A stretch of 64,000 nucleotides of DNA from Streptomonospora nanhaiensis (GTDB taxonomy: Bacteria; Actinomycetota; Actinomycetes; Streptosporangiales; Streptosporangiaceae). Below are positions 17,061 to 25,773 of the stretch, in pieces (position 1 is the first letter of the stretch; each line of letters starts with the position of its first letter). The position numbers and the translations under genes are program-made. The stretch covers positions 4,402,001 through 4,466,000 of the forward strand of contig NZ_CP113264.1 of NCBI RefSeq assembly GCF_026642255.1, written 5' to 3'. The notes beneath the pieces were generated by a model. That model searched no databases, was not told the DNA's origin, and worked only from the letters and a program-made list of their open reading frames with translations.

Positions 17061-18482
17061 TCAGGTGACGAACAGGGTGAGGACGAGCGCCACGGTGAGG
17101 CCCGTCAGTCCGACCAGGGTCTTCATCACGGTCCACGACCTGAGCGTGTCCCCGACCGACATCCCGAGATAGCGGTTGGCCATCCAGAAGCCCGAGTCGT
17201 TCACGTGGGAGAACGCCGTTCCGCCGCACGCGATGGCGACACAGGTCAGCGCCGCGAGCGACGGGCTCGCCCCGATCGTCTCCAGCAGGGGCGCCGTCAG
17301 CGTCGCGCCGGTGATCATGGCGACGGTCCCGGATCCCTGCGAGACGCGGATGACCGCGGCCGCGAGGAAGCCGAAGAGCACGATCGGCATGTTGATCTGC
17401 TGCATCCCCGCGGCCAGCACCTCGCCGAGGCCCGAGTCGACAAGCAGTCCGCCGAACACCCCGCCGGCGCCGGTGATCAGGATGATCACGCCCGCGGGCG
17501 CCAGGGCCTTGGTCGCCATCTCCTGGAGCTCCTTGCCCGAGCGCCCCTTGCGCACCCCGAAGAACCAGAGGGTGTACAGGCAGGTGAGCAGGAGCGCGAT
17601 CACCGGGTGGCCGACGAATCCGAGAACGGTGGCGGCCTGGGTGCCCTCGGGCAGCAGGAGGCTGCTGGTGGTTCCGCCCAGGATCAGGGCCAGGGGGAGC
17701 AGGAGGGCTCCGAGGACGGAACCGAAGCTCGGCAGCGGGTCGGCCGCGCCGTCCTCGGCCCCGCCGATGGCGGACGGGCCCTCTCCGGAACCGCTCCGCG
17801 CCCCCTCCGCCCCGTTGCCGGCGGTGACGCTCACGGCGTCGGCCTCGGCGGGGACCGGGACGAAGATCCGCTTGGCGACGAACCGGCCGAAGAGCGGGCC
17901 CGCCACCGCCATCGCGGGCAGGCCGCAGACCACGCCGTAGACGATGACGAGGCCGAGGTCCGCCCCCAGGATGCCCGCCGTGGCGATCGGCCCCGGCGTG
18001 GGCGGGATGAAGGTGTGGGTGACGCTCAGCCCGGCGCACAGGGGGATGCCGTAGTAGAGCAGGGAGCGGCCCGTACGCCGCGCGATCGCGTAGAGCAGGG
18101 GGACGAGGATGACGATCGCGACGTCGATGAAGACGGCGATCGAGACGAGGAAGCCGGCCAGGCCCAGGGCCCAGGAGAGGTAGCGGTCGGGGACCCTCTC
18201 CACCAGGGTCGTGGCCAGGCGCTCGGCTGCCCCCGCCCGTTGCAGCACCTCGCCGAAGATGGCGCCGAGCCCGATGATCAGGGCCACCTGGCCCAGGGCC
18301 CCGCCCATGCGGTCGACGATCTGCTCGGCGAGGTCGAGCGGGGCCGTTCCGGTCGCCAGGCCGAAGGTGATCGCGGCGACCAGCAGGGCGACGAAGGGCT
18401 GGAACCTGAACCTGATGATGAGCAGGAGCAGGAGCACCACGGCCAGGACCGAGGCGGTCAGAATCCAGGCTGTCTCAGACAT
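17061..18482 (-). CDS. GntP-family gluconate/sugar-acid permease
   Basis: A 473-residue proton symporter of the GntP family with about 12-14 membrane segments. Recognisable blocks include FGLATGTAPLDLAEQIVDRMGG, FVSIAVFIDVAIVILVPLLYAI (approximate) and SVTHTFIPPTPGPIATAGILGAD, the family hallmark. The later half carries GTAFSHVNDSGFWMANRYLG, another GntP signature. The ATG at 18482 overlaps the dehydratase stop by 8 nt, so the two are co-translated. It should import the sugar acid that the dehydratase uses (gluconate or a relative). A charged central loop of about 60 residues rich in Gly, Ser and Glu is longer than in E. coli GntP. Confidence 0.93.
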   Translation of the reverse strand: MSETAWILTASVLAVVLLLLLIIRFRFQPFVALLVAAITFGLATGTAPLDLAEQIVDRMGGALGQVALIIGLGAIFGEVLQRAGAAERLATTLVERVPDRYLSWALGLAGFLVSIAVFIDVAIVILVPLLYAIARRTGRSLLYYGIPLCAGLSVTHTFIPPTPGPIATAGILGADLGLVIVYGVVCGLPAMAVAGPLFGRFVAKRIFVPVPAEADAVSVTAGNGAEGARSGSGEGPSAIGGAEDGAADPLPSFGSVLGALLLPLALILGGTTSSLLLPEGTQAATVLGFVGHPVIALLLTCLYTLWFFGVRKGRSGKELQEMATKALAPAGVIILITGAGGVFGGLLVDSGLGEVLAAGMQQINMPIVLFGFLAAAVIRVSQGSGTVAMITGATLTAPLLETIGASPSLAALTCVAIACGGTAFSHVNDSGFWMANRYLGMSVGDTLRSWTVMKTLVGLTGLTVALVLTLFVT

Positions 18483-20244
18483 GCGCTCCTCCGCCGCCGG
18501 CCCCTGGGACCGCGGGGGCGCCGGGGACGGCGCCCCGGTCGGTCTCCGATCTCAGGAAGTCGAAGTCGCACCCGTGCTCGGCCTGGTTGACGTGGTCGAC
18601 GTACAGCTTGCGGTACCCGCGTCCCGGCCGGGGGGCGGCCGCGGCGCGCGGGGCCTCCTGGGCGCGTGCGGCGAGTTCGTCGTCGGGGACGTCGAGGTGG
18701 ATGAGGCGCTCCTCGACGCTGAGCCGGATCGTGTCGCCGTCGCGGACGAGGGCGAGGGGCCCTCCGGCGGCGGCCTCCGGCGAGACGTGGAGGACGATCG
18801 TGCCCGCCGCCGTCCCTGACATGCGGCCGTCGGAGACGCGGACCATGTCCTTCACCCCCTGGCGGGCCAGTTTGCGGGGGATGGGGATGTATCCGGCCTC
18901 CGGCATGCCGGGGGCGCCGATCGGGCCGATGCCGCGCAGCACCAGCACGTCGTCGGGGGTCACGTCCAGGTCCTCGTCGTCGATGCGGCGCGCGAGGTCC
19001 TCGGAGTCCTCGAAGACGACCGCGCGCCCCCGGTGCTCCATGAGGACGGGGTCGGCGGCGGCCTGTTTGATGATCGCGCCGTTGGGGGCGAGGTTGCCGC
19101 GCAGCACCGCGATGCCCCCGGCGGGGTAGACCGGGGCGGAGCGGGTACGGACGACCTCCTGCGGGAAGGGCGCCGGGGCCCGGTCGAGCTCCTCTCCGAG
19201 GGTGCGGCCGGTGACCGTGAGCTCGTCGGTGTTGAGCAGGTCGCGCAGTTCCAGCAGGAGCCTGGGGACGCCCCCGGCTCGGTGGAGGTCCTCCATGTAG
19301 TGGTCGCCGGCGGGTTTGAGGTCGACCAGGACCGGGGTCTCCCTGCTCATGGCGTCGAACCGCTCCAGGTCCAGCGAGTAGCCGAGCCGGCCCGCCACGG
19401 CGGCCAGGTGCACCAGTCCGTTGGTGGAGCCGCCCAGGGCGAGGAGCACCCGGAGGGCGTTCTCGAACGCGCCCCGTGTGAGGATCCTGTCGACGGTCAG
19501 GCCCTCACGGGCCATCTCCACCGCGCGGGTGCCGGTCATCTCGGCGTAGCGCGTGCGGTCCGCGGTGACGGCGGGCGGGGTCGCGCTGCCCGGGAGGGAG
19601 ACGCCCAGTGCCTCGGCCACGCACGCCATGGTGCTGGCGGTGCCCGCGACCGAGCACGTGCCCACGCTGCCCACCAACCGCCCGTTGACCTCGGCGATCT
19701 CCTCGTCGTCGATCTCCTCGGCCCGGTAGCGGCCCCAGAAGGAGCGGCAGTCGGTGCACGCACCGACCCGGACGCCGCGGTGCGAGCCGGTCAGCATCGA
19801 CCCGGTGACGAGCTGGATGGCGGGTTTCCCGGCCGAGGCCGCGCCCATGAGCTGGGCGGGCACGGTCTTGTCGCAGCCGCCGATGAGGACGACCGCGTCG
19901 ACGGGGAGGGCGCGGATCATCTCCTCGGTGTCCATCGACATCAGGTTGCGCAGGAACATGCTCGTGGGCTGGGAGAACGCCTCGTGCACGGAGATGGTGG
20001 GGAACTCCACCGGCAGGCCGCCCGCCAGCATGACGCCCCGCTTCACGGCCTCGATGAGCTGGGGCATGTTGCCGTGGCAGGGGTTGAAGCCGCTGCCCGT
20101 GTCCACGATGCCCACGACGGTGCGGTCCAGGGCGTCGTCGGTGTACCCGCTGCCCTTGATGAACGCCTTCCGGAGGAAGAGCGCGAACCCGCTGTCCCCG
20201 TAGTTGGTGAGGTTGCCCCGGAGCCCGGGAGGTCCGTCCTGCAT
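18475..20244 (-). CDS. IlvD/Edd-family sugar-acid dehydratase
   Basis: A 589-residue iron-sulfur dehydratase that removes water from a sugar acid (gluconate, galactonate, xylonate or arabinonate type) to a 2-keto-3-deoxy acid. Cluster ligands are C56 (NPCHGN), C124 (GGCDKT) and C197 (GTCSVAGTAST). Coupling with a GntP permease and a GntR regulator points to sugar-acid catabolism rather than branched-chain amino-acid synthesis. The start at ATG 20244 follows GAGGGCAATA; an ATG at 20256 is in frame but would place the AT-rich operator nearly inside the leader. No aldolase or kinase gene is near, so the next step is encoded elsewhere. It is divergent from the GntR gene. Confidence 0.92.
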   Translation of the reverse strand: MQDGPPGLRGNLTNYGDSGFALFLRKAFIKGSGYTDDALDRTVVGIVDTGSGFNPCHGNMPQLIEAVKRGVMLAGGLPVEFPTISVHEAFSQPTSMFLRNLMSMDTEEMIRALPVDAVVLIGGCDKTVPAQLMGAASAGKPAIQLVTGSMLTGSHRGVRVGACTDCRSFWGRYRAEEIDDEEIAEVNGRLVGSVGTCSVAGTASTMACVAEALGVSLPGSATPPAVTADRTRYAEMTGTRAVEMAREGLTVDRILTRGAFENALRVLLALGGSTNGLVHLAAVAGRLGYSLDLERFDAMSRETPVLVDLKPAGDHYMEDLHRAGGVPRLLLELRDLLNTDELTVTGRTLGEELDRAPAPFPQEVVRTRSAPVYPAGGIAVLRGNLAPNGAIIKQAAADPVLMEHRGRAVVFEDSEDLARRIDDEDLDVTPDDVLVLRGIGPIGAPGMPEAGYIPIPRKLARQGVKDMVRVSDGRMSGTAAGTIVLHVSPEAAAGGPLALVRDGDTIRLSVEERLIHLDVPDDELAARAQEAPRAAAAPRPGRGYRKLYVDHVNQAEHGCDFDFLRSETDRGAVPGAPAVPGAGGGGAHV

Positions 20245-20254
20245 TATTGCCCTC

Positions 20255-20266
20255 ATTATCGATAAT
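20255..20266. promoter_or_regulatory. Palindromic operator ATTATCGATAAT
   Basis: A perfect 12-bp AT-rich palindrome in GC-rich DNA, placed 11 bp upstream of the dehydratase start and 107 bp upstream of the GntR start. On each strand it contains -10-like hexamers. It is the most probable binding site of the divergent GntR protein. Confidence 0.6.
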
Positions 20267-20373
20267 ATGTGTGATGAACACCGCAGAGCGAACCACAGGA
20301 GGCGTGCCCGGCGCAAGTACCGTTGGACGCGGACCAGCGCGAAGGCCTACGGGGCCGGGAAGGGAGCACGCAG

Positions 20374-21048
20374 ATGCCCGAGACGGCCGAGGCCACCACC
20401 GCCTCCCGGATGACCGGGGCGAGGCTGGCGGACCTCCTCGAGGAGGAGATCGTCATCGGGGTCCGCTTCCCCCGCGAGCGCCTCGTCGAGGACGAGCTGA
20501 TGGCGCGCTTCGACGCCAAGAGGCACGCCGTGCGCCAGGCCCTCCAGGTCCTGGAGTCCCGGGGCGTGGTCGAGCGCCGGCCCAACGCCGGGGCCTTCGT
20601 CCGGTCGTTCACGGCCAAGGAGGTCAGGGACCTCTACGTCCTGCGCGACCTGCTGGAGGTGCGGGCCGCCGAGCTCATCGAGTTCCCCGTCGACCCCGCC
20701 CGTCTGGAGGACCTGGCCGAGGCCCAGCGGCGCCACGACGCCGCGGTCGAGGCCAACGACCCGCGCGCCGTGGTGACCGCGAACATGGAGTTCCACCGCA
20801 AGCTGTTCGCGCTGTCCGACAACGAGGCCCTGATGGAGGCGATCAACCGGTACGCCAGGGTCGCCCACGCCATCCGCTCGGTCACCGTCACCTCGACGGA
20901 GTCTCTGCGCCTCAGCCGGCACGAGCACGGACGGATGCTGGACGCGCTGCGCGAGGGGGACCGCGACCTTCTGGCGAGCACGTGCCGGGCCCACCTGATC
21001 CCCTCCCGCGACGCCTACCTCGAACGGGTGAGCCTCACCGGGGCCTGA
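20374..21048 (+). CDS. GntR-family (FadR/FCD) transcriptional regulator
   Basis: A 224-residue regulator. The winged helix covers about 10-75 (LEEEIVIGVRFPRERLVEDELMARF, VRQALQVLESRGVVERRPNAGAFV). The FCD effector domain follows (VRDLYVLRDLLEVRAAELI, FHRKLFALSDNEAL, HEHGRMLDALREGD), whose Asp/His residues usually bind a metal and an organic acid. The start ATG 20374 has GAAGGGAG upstream; a longer frame from 20323 is less likely. It is divergent from the dehydratase/permease operon and presumably represses it until the sugar acid or its dehydrated product is present. Confidence 0.92.
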   Translation: MPETAEATTASRMTGARLADLLEEEIVIGVRFPRERLVEDELMARFDAKRHAVRQALQVLESRGVVERRPNAGAFVRSFTAKEVRDLYVLRDLLEVRAAELIEFPVDPARLEDLAEAQRRHDAAVEANDPRAVVTANMEFHRKLFALSDNEALMEAINRYARVAHAIRSVTVTSTESLRLSRHEHGRMLDALREGDRDLLASTCRAHLIPSRDAYLERVSLTGA

Positions 21049-21523
21049 GCGGCCCGGCGCGCTTCCCGGAGTTCCCGGCACCACCCCCCCGGGGGCCTTC
21101 TCCGCGTCGCGCGATGGCCACCGGCTGTCGGGGCGGCGCCCGCGGGGCCGGGTTCAGGAGCGGGGAAGTCGTTTCGCCTTCGCGGCCGACGCCGAGAGAA
21201 CCTGATAACCGCCCGGAGTTCCCGGAAAAGGAAATCATCGGACTTGCGGCTTTCGCCGACCGCGCCCCGATGCGTTGCCCGGCGTCCGGGCCACGGGGGC
21301 GCATCAGGCGGGCATTGCGACGTCGTCCCACCCGGGGACGCCGATCCGGACCGGGCCGACCGGGGGTCCCTGCATTCGCAAAGCGGGGACAGCGGCCAAC
21401 CATGGTGCTACCGTCCTGCAAAGGGTGTTCCCTTCCCCCTTGCGAACGAATATTCCCGGCAGAACGACAACAATGCCGCCCCCCACTCGACCGGGAAATA
21501 CCCTCATGAATACCGGAGAAACG
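21049..21523. other. Intergenic stretch, nothing recognised
   Basis: 475 bp between two plus-strand genes. It becomes AT-richer towards 21450-21520 and should contain the methyltransferase promoter. No gene, hairpin or repeat that I can support. Confidence 0.5.
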
Positions 21524-22141
21524 ATGACCCAGAACGACTTCGACGTGTTCTACCGGAGCAGGCTGAACGACTCCGCACGCCCCCAGGACATTCCGTGGGA
21601 CATCGCCGGCCCCCAGAGGGGGCTGGTAGCGATCCAGGACGAGGGAGGGATCCGCTCACCGGTGCTGGAGATCGGGTGCGGGCTGGGTGACAACGCCATC
21701 CACCTCGCCCGCCACGGTCACAGGGTGGTCGCCGTCGACGTCTCCCCCACCGCCGTGGAGGAGGCCTCCCTGCGGGCGCGAGAGGCCGGGGTGTCCGTGG
21801 ACTTCCGCGTCGAGGACGCCACACGGATCGATGCGTCGGTCGGCGACTTCGCCACCGTCGTGGACATCGCGCACTTCCACTGCCTCGACGATTCCGAACG
21901 CTCCCTGTACCTGGAGGCACTGCACGGGGTGAGCCACCCCGGAACCCGGCTCGTCCTCCTCGGCCTCTCCGACCGCGCCCCCGAGTCCGCCCCCGGTCTG
22001 CGCCGCCTCTCCGAACACGAGCTGCGCACGTCCCTGTCCGCGGCCGGGTGGTGGGTCAGGAGCATGCGCGCCTCGGCCCTCGACGCCCCGTCCTCGGCCG
22101 GGGGCGACCCGGCGTGGCTCGTCGAGGCCGAACGGCTCTGA
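21524..22141 (+). CDS. Class I SAM-dependent methyltransferase
   Basis: A 205-residue cytoplasmic methyltransferase. The SAM-binding motif I is VLEIGCGLGDNAIHLA (about residues 45-60). The acidic residue after strand 2 lies in VVAVDVSPTAVEEA. Motif IV is ATVVDIAHFHCLDD. It begins DFDVFYRSRL, as in methyltransferases related to the thiopurine/tellurite-resistance type (a bulky small-molecule acceptor is possible). The ATG at 21524 follows GGAGA; an in-frame ATG at 21506 would add six residues. It is a single-gene unit convergent with the amidohydrolase. Acceptor unknown. Confidence 0.88.
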   Translation: MTQNDFDVFYRSRLNDSARPQDIPWDIAGPQRGLVAIQDEGGIRSPVLEIGCGLGDNAIHLARHGHRVVAVDVSPTAVEEASLRAREAGVSVDFRVEDATRIDASVGDFATVVDIAHFHCLDDSERSLYLEALHGVSHPGTRLVLLGLSDRAPESAPGLRRLSEHELRTSLSAAGWWVRSMRASALDAPSSAGGDPAWLVEAERL

Positions 22142-22154
22142 CCCGGATCGCCCC

Positions 22155-22170
22155 GCCCCGTGTGCGGGGC
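22155..22170. terminator. Short hairpin between convergent genes
   Basis: GCCCCG, TGTG loop, CGGGGC: a perfect 6-bp stem 13 nt after the methyltransferase stop and before the end of the convergent amidohydrolase gene at 22208. Confidence 0.5.
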
Positions 22171-22207
22171 CGGCCCGAGCAGGCGTCCCGCGCCGTGGGG
22201 CACCTGC

Positions 22208-23503
22208 TCAGGTCCACACCCGGTCGGCCGCGGCCTCCGCGTCCGCCACCAGGCGGGGCGCGTCCACGCCGGTCAGCATCCCCCCGCTCTTGCGCGGTAT
22301 CCCGTCCACGTACACGTCCGTGACGTTGTCCGGGCGACCGTTGAGGACCAGTTGCGCCGGCCAGTCACCGCGTGGGGCGAAGTTCAGCGCCCGCGGTTCG
22401 AGCACGACCACGTCCGCGCGTTTGCCGGGTGTGAGCGATCCGAGGCGATCGGCCTCCCCGATCGCCCGGGCGCCGTCCAGGGTGGCCATCGCCAACGCCT
22501 CCCGGGGTCCGGGATACACCCCGGCGTCCAGGGAGACGGCCCTCTGCAGCCCCACGGCCGCCTTCATCGAGGCGAACATGTCCCCGCAGTCGTTGGTGCC
22601 CCCGTCCTGACCCAGGCCGGCCCGGATCCCCCGCCTCCGGAACTCGGGCAGCGGCATCACCCCCGTCGCCAGGCGCATGTTGCTCAGGGGGCAGTGGGCG
22701 ACGGCGGCGCCGCTGCGGGCGAGCAGGTCCAGTTCCGCGCCGGTGATGTGGATGACGTGGTTGAGCAGCGTGCGCGGTCCCAGCGCGCCGGCCTCCCCGA
22801 GCATGCCGACGGGGTCGTCCGCACGGTCGTCGGGGTGTTCGAGCAGGTGGAGGTTGAGGCCCACACCCAGTTCCCGGGCCAGGTCGGCGTGGGCGCGCAC
22901 CGTGTCCGCGTACCCCGGGCAGGCGGCCGAGCCCACCTGCGCCGTGCCCCGCGCGGTCGGGGCCACCAGGTCCTGTACGACCTTGCGGACGAGGCCGATG
23001 TCGGGCAGCTCCTGGTACGGGGCGTGCACGAAGCGCAGTCCGCTCTCGTCCACCGCTCGCACGTAGGCCTCGGACACGGCGAAGTCGACGGCGGGCACCC
23101 AGTCGACCACGGTGGTCACACCCGACTGGAGGGCGTCGGCCGCGGAGAGCCGCACGAACCGGTCCATCTCCTCTGGGCCGATCGCCGGAAGGGCCGGCCC
23201 CACGCACGTTCCGTACCAGTCGTAGAACCCCAGCTCGGCGCCGCGTCCGCGGATGGCGCTCTGCCACAGGTGCGTGTGCGCGTCGACGAACCCGGGGAGG
23301 ACGATGCGTCCCCGCGCGTCGACGGCCTCCGTGCCGGGACCGCAGCGCACGTCGGGACCGACCGCCGTGATCACGCCGTCCTCCATGAGGACGTCGGCGT
23401 GCGCCAGTGTGCCGAGCGGCCCCTCGCCCATGTCCGGGTCCATCGTCAGGACCAGTGCGGCCCCGCGCAGCACGGTGCCGCGACACGGGTCGGGGGCGCT
23501 CAT
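22208..23503 (-). CDS. Amidohydrolase (TRZ/ATZ, cytosine/guanine-deaminase-like)
   Basis: A 431-residue metal-dependent hydrolase of the amidohydrolase superfamily. The metal-binding HxH is in GFVDAHTHLWQ. Further metal or catalytic positions are LNLHLLEH (His), LNHVIHI (His) and GLGQDGGTNDCGDMF (catalytic Asp). The N- and C-terminal beta sandwich is complete (ADVVVLEPRALNFAPRG). The sequence resembles deaminases of the TRZ/ATZ/8-oxoguanine group, which act on heterocyclic amines. The ATG at 23503 (MSAPDPCRG) fits the family length, but its ribosome site is weak. The gene is alone, with methyltransferases on both sides. Substrate unknown. Confidence 0.87.
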   Translation of the reverse strand: MSAPDPCRGTVLRGAALVLTMDPDMGEGPLGTLAHADVLMEDGVITAVGPDVRCGPGTEAVDARGRIVLPGFVDAHTHLWQSAIRGRGAELGFYDWYGTCVGPALPAIGPEEMDRFVRLSAADALQSGVTTVVDWVPAVDFAVSEAYVRAVDESGLRFVHAPYQELPDIGLVRKVVQDLVAPTARGTAQVGSAACPGYADTVRAHADLARELGVGLNLHLLEHPDDRADDPVGMLGEAGALGPRTLLNHVIHITGAELDLLARSGAAVAHCPLSNMRLATGVMPLPEFRRRGIRAGLGQDGGTNDCGDMFASMKAAVGLQRAVSLDAGVYPGPREALAMATLDGARAIGEADRLGSLTPGKRADVVVLEPRALNFAPRGDWPAQLVLNGRPDNVTDVYVDGIPRKSGGMLTGVDAPRLVADAEAAADRVWT

Positions 23504-24175
23504 CGACGTACCCCGCCCGGTGCGCGGGAAGCCTCTCCGAGTGCGGTGCGGGACGCCGCCGGTGCGAGGGCGCCGCCACCCCTGGGAACACGAACACAGG
23601 AGGAGGGCATATGCGGCCTTTCGCAATGAAGAGGGATGGAGCACCACACCGAAGAGCCGTTCCCTGCAGTTTCGGAGGACAATCGGTTACTACCCGCCGC
23701 GCACCCGCCGAGAAACGTCTCTCCGCATTCGCGCAACGGAGGAATTCCCAGTGGATTTTCCTCTGCGGGACGCTCCTTCCCGGGTACGCACATAACCCGT
23801 GGAACCGGGCGAGAGCCTCCTTCGGGGGCTTCGCCCTCACAGCCCCCGACCACTCCGGGAAGACCCCCTCCGCCCCGCCGAGGCACACCGGGAAACTCGT
23901 GACCCAACACCCGGAAGAGCAAAAAGCGACCATCCTCCAACGAGGGTGTGTCATGTGGTCCCAGTTTCCGGAGACACGCTTCCGGGAGGAGGGAAAGGCA
24001 CCCGGCAAACCGTCCGACCCCTGCCCTTCCGAGGCCCCTTTCCCGTGAATCGGATGCCCGTATCCGGCGTCGGAGCTCGGAACGAAACACCTGAGTCCGG
24101 ACAAGACCGGGCGGGCACGGCGGGAGCCGCACCGCGGCCGCACCCGCCGACCGCTTTCCGGGAACAACTCCCCCC
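23504..24175. other. Intergenic stretch without a supported gene
   Basis: 672 bp, lower GC than the neighbourhood. One plus-strand frame from ATG 23611 has a strong AGGAGGAGGG site but its codon use is not coding-like and its protein resembles nothing I know. The region must hold the promoters of the divergent amidohydrolase and methyltransferase genes. Confidence 0.5.
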
Positions 24176-24937
24176 ATGGACACGATCGTCTACAACGACT
24201 ACGACGTCGCGGCCGACTCCTACGACCGCATGGCCAGGGACCACAACCTCACGGACCTGCTCGCCACCTGTCGGCGCGCGCTCCGGCATCACGGAACGCC
24301 CGGCCGACGGCTCCTGGACCTGGGGTGCGGCACCGGCAAGGGCGCGATCCCGCTCGCCGAGGACGGGTTCGAGGTCACGGGGGTGGACTCCTCCGCGCGC
24401 ATGCTGGAGGTCGCCAGGGCCAAGCCCGGGGCCGAGCGAGTGGAGTTCGTCGTGGGCGACGCCCGTGACCTGCCCCCTCTGGGCCCCTTCGACGCGGTGC
24501 TGAGCACGGGCGCGGTACTCAACTACCTGGCCGACGAGGACGAGTTGGCGGCCGCCTTCCGCAGCACGGCACGCGTGCTGGCGCCGGGCGGCCTGTTCGT
24601 CTTCGACATGATGGACCGGGCCGGGGTGGAGACCCTCGTCCGCGCGCCCAAGGTGGTCGAGCACGAGGGCGGCATGTCGGTCTTCCGGGCCGAACGCTCC
24701 ACGTCGGGCACGGAGGCGGTCGACCTGCGCATCGACTACTTCGCCCGGGAAGAAGGCGGGATGTGGCGGCGCACCACGTCCGGTCACGCCCTGACGATCT
24801 TCCCCCCCCCCCCCCCCCCGCGCGCGTCGAGAGCCTGCTCGCCGCGGCGGGACTGCGCGTGGAGGCACACCACATGCCCGGGCCCGACTCCGCCACCACC
24901 GACCGGGGGGAGCCCGGACACCCTCCGGAGACCATGA
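24176..24937 (+). CDS. SAM-dependent methyltransferase, frameshifted at a poly-C tract
   Basis: Residues 1-209 are a normal class I methyltransferase: DYDVAADSYDRMA, motif I LLDLGCGTGKGAIPLA, VTGVDSSARMLEVA, then DAVLSTGAVLNYLADEDEL and a GGLFVFDMMDR block. At 24802 the frame enters 18 consecutive C and continues as unrelated PPPPPPRASRACSPRRDC. One frame away, the bases after the tract encode VESLLAAAGLRVEAHHM and end TIVARKG near 24984, the expected family C-terminus. One C more, or two fewer, would restore a protein of about 269 residues ending at 24984. As printed, the product is broken. It could be a phase-variable gene, a young pseudogene or a homopolymer sequencing error. Confidence 0.85.
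   Translation: MDTIVYNDYDVAADSYDRMARDHNLTDLLATCRRALRHHGTPGRRLLDLGCGTGKGAIPLAEDGFEVTGVDSSARMLEVARAKPGAERVEFVVGDARDLPPLGPFDAVLSTGAVLNYLADEDELAAAFRSTARVLAPGGLFVFDMMDRAGVETLVRAPKVVEHEGGMSVFRAERSTSGTEAVDLRIDYFAREEGGMWRRTTSGHALTIFPPPPPPRASRACSPRRDCAWRHTTCPGPTPPPPTGGSPDTLRRP
24802..24819. repeat. Homopolymeric tract of 18 C
   Basis: Eighteen C in a row inside the methyltransferase gene, the longest single-base run in the window. Tract lengths of 16 or 19 would be in frame; 18 is not. Such runs mutate by slipped-strand pairing. Confidence 0.9.
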
Positions 24938-25044
24938 CGATCGTCGCCCGCAAGGGCGGTGCGTCCGCCGGCTCCCCGTCCTGAACCGCGCCCGTGCCGG
25001 CCCCGCGCCGGGACGGCCGTGCCGCGGCGCACCGCGGACACACC

Positions 25045-25084
25045 GAAGGCCCCGGTCGGAGTGGCGCCTCCGACCAGGGCCTTC
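25045..25084. terminator. Bidirectional hairpin terminator between methyltransferase and folE
   Basis: GAAGGCCC, one mismatch, GGTCGGAG (25045-25061) pairs with CTCCGACC and GGGCCTTC (25068-25084): a 17-bp stem with a 6-nt loop, 12 nt after the folE stop and downstream of the frameshifted methyltransferase. Confidence 0.8.
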
Positions 25085-25096
25085 AGCGGGGGGTCG

Positions 25097-25720
25097 CTAT
25101 ACCGCCTCCGACGGCCCGTAGGAGAGCACCTGGGCCCGCAGCGCCGGATCGGTCTCCAGCTCCCCGGTCAGGTGTGTGGTGAGCATGGCGGCGCCGTGCG
25201 CCTCCACGCCGCGCAGGGTCATGCAGGCGTGCCGGGACCGGATGACGCAGGCCGCCCCCCGCACGTCCAGGTTCTTGTCGAGCGCGGCCACCGTCTGCTC
25301 GCCGATCCGCTCCTGCACCTGGGGGCGGGCGGCGTACTCCTGCAGGACACGGGCCAGCTTGGACAGTCCGACGATGCGCGCCCCCGGGGCCGGCAGGTAG
25401 GCGACCGTGGCACGGCCGGGGAACGGCAGGAGGTGGTGCTCGCACAGGGCCACGAACGGCACGTCCACGGCCGCGATGATCCCCTGGTTGGTGGACTCCG
25501 CCGGGAACAGCACGCCCAGGTGGCGGTCCGGGTCCAGGCGCAGCCCGCGGGTCATCTCCGCGATCGCCCGGACGTACCGCTCGGGCGTGCGGTGCATGGA
25601 CTCGCCGGTGCAGGGGATGCCGAGGGCCTCCAGCATGGCACGGGCGTGCTCGGCGGCTGTCTGTTCGGGAGAGGCGGGCAGGGGGCGGTCGGACGGTGCT
25701 GCGGTAGCGCTGGTGGTCAC
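25097..25720 (-). CDS. folE: GTP cyclohydrolase I
   Basis: This 207-residue enzyme converts GTP to dihydroneopterin triphosphate, the entry step to folates, tetrahydropterins and 7-deazapurines. The zinc- and substrate-binding blocks are visible: VALCEHHLLPF (Cys and His ligands), GLSKLARVLQEYAARPQVQERIGEQ and RHACMTLRGVEAHGA (second Cys ligand). The GTG at 25720 follows GAGGAG at the right distance. It lies 53 bp downstream of queD on the same strand, so the two are likely one transcript making 6-carboxytetrahydropterin. A strong terminator follows. Because this folE sits with queD rather than with folate genes, a role in a special pterin or deazapurine is plausible but not shown. Confidence 0.95.
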   Translation of the reverse strand: MTTSATAAPSDRPLPASPEQTAAEHARAMLEALGIPCTGESMHRTPERYVRAIAEMTRGLRLDPDRHLGVLFPAESTNQGIIAAVDVPFVALCEHHLLPFPGRATVAYLPAPGARIVGLSKLARVLQEYAARPQVQERIGEQTVAALDKNLDVRGAACVIRSRHACMTLRGVEAHGAAMLTTHLTGELETDPALRAQVLSYGPSEAV

Positions 25721-25773
25721 GGCTCCGACTCCTCGTTCGCGCTGGGGGCTCTGGACTGCTCGGGGCGGACCGC

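Noticed and set aside
18475..20244. Dihydroxy-acid dehydratase IlvD for branched-chain amino acids
   Set aside because: Coupling with a GntP permease and a divergent GntR regulator argues for sugar-acid catabolism; sequence alone cannot fully separate the subfamilies.
23611..24048. 145-residue frame with a strong AGGAGGAGGG ribosome site (MRPFAMKRDG...)
   Set aside because: Third-position GC is low and irregular compared with all real genes here, and the protein resembles nothing; probably a chance match in an intergenic stretch.
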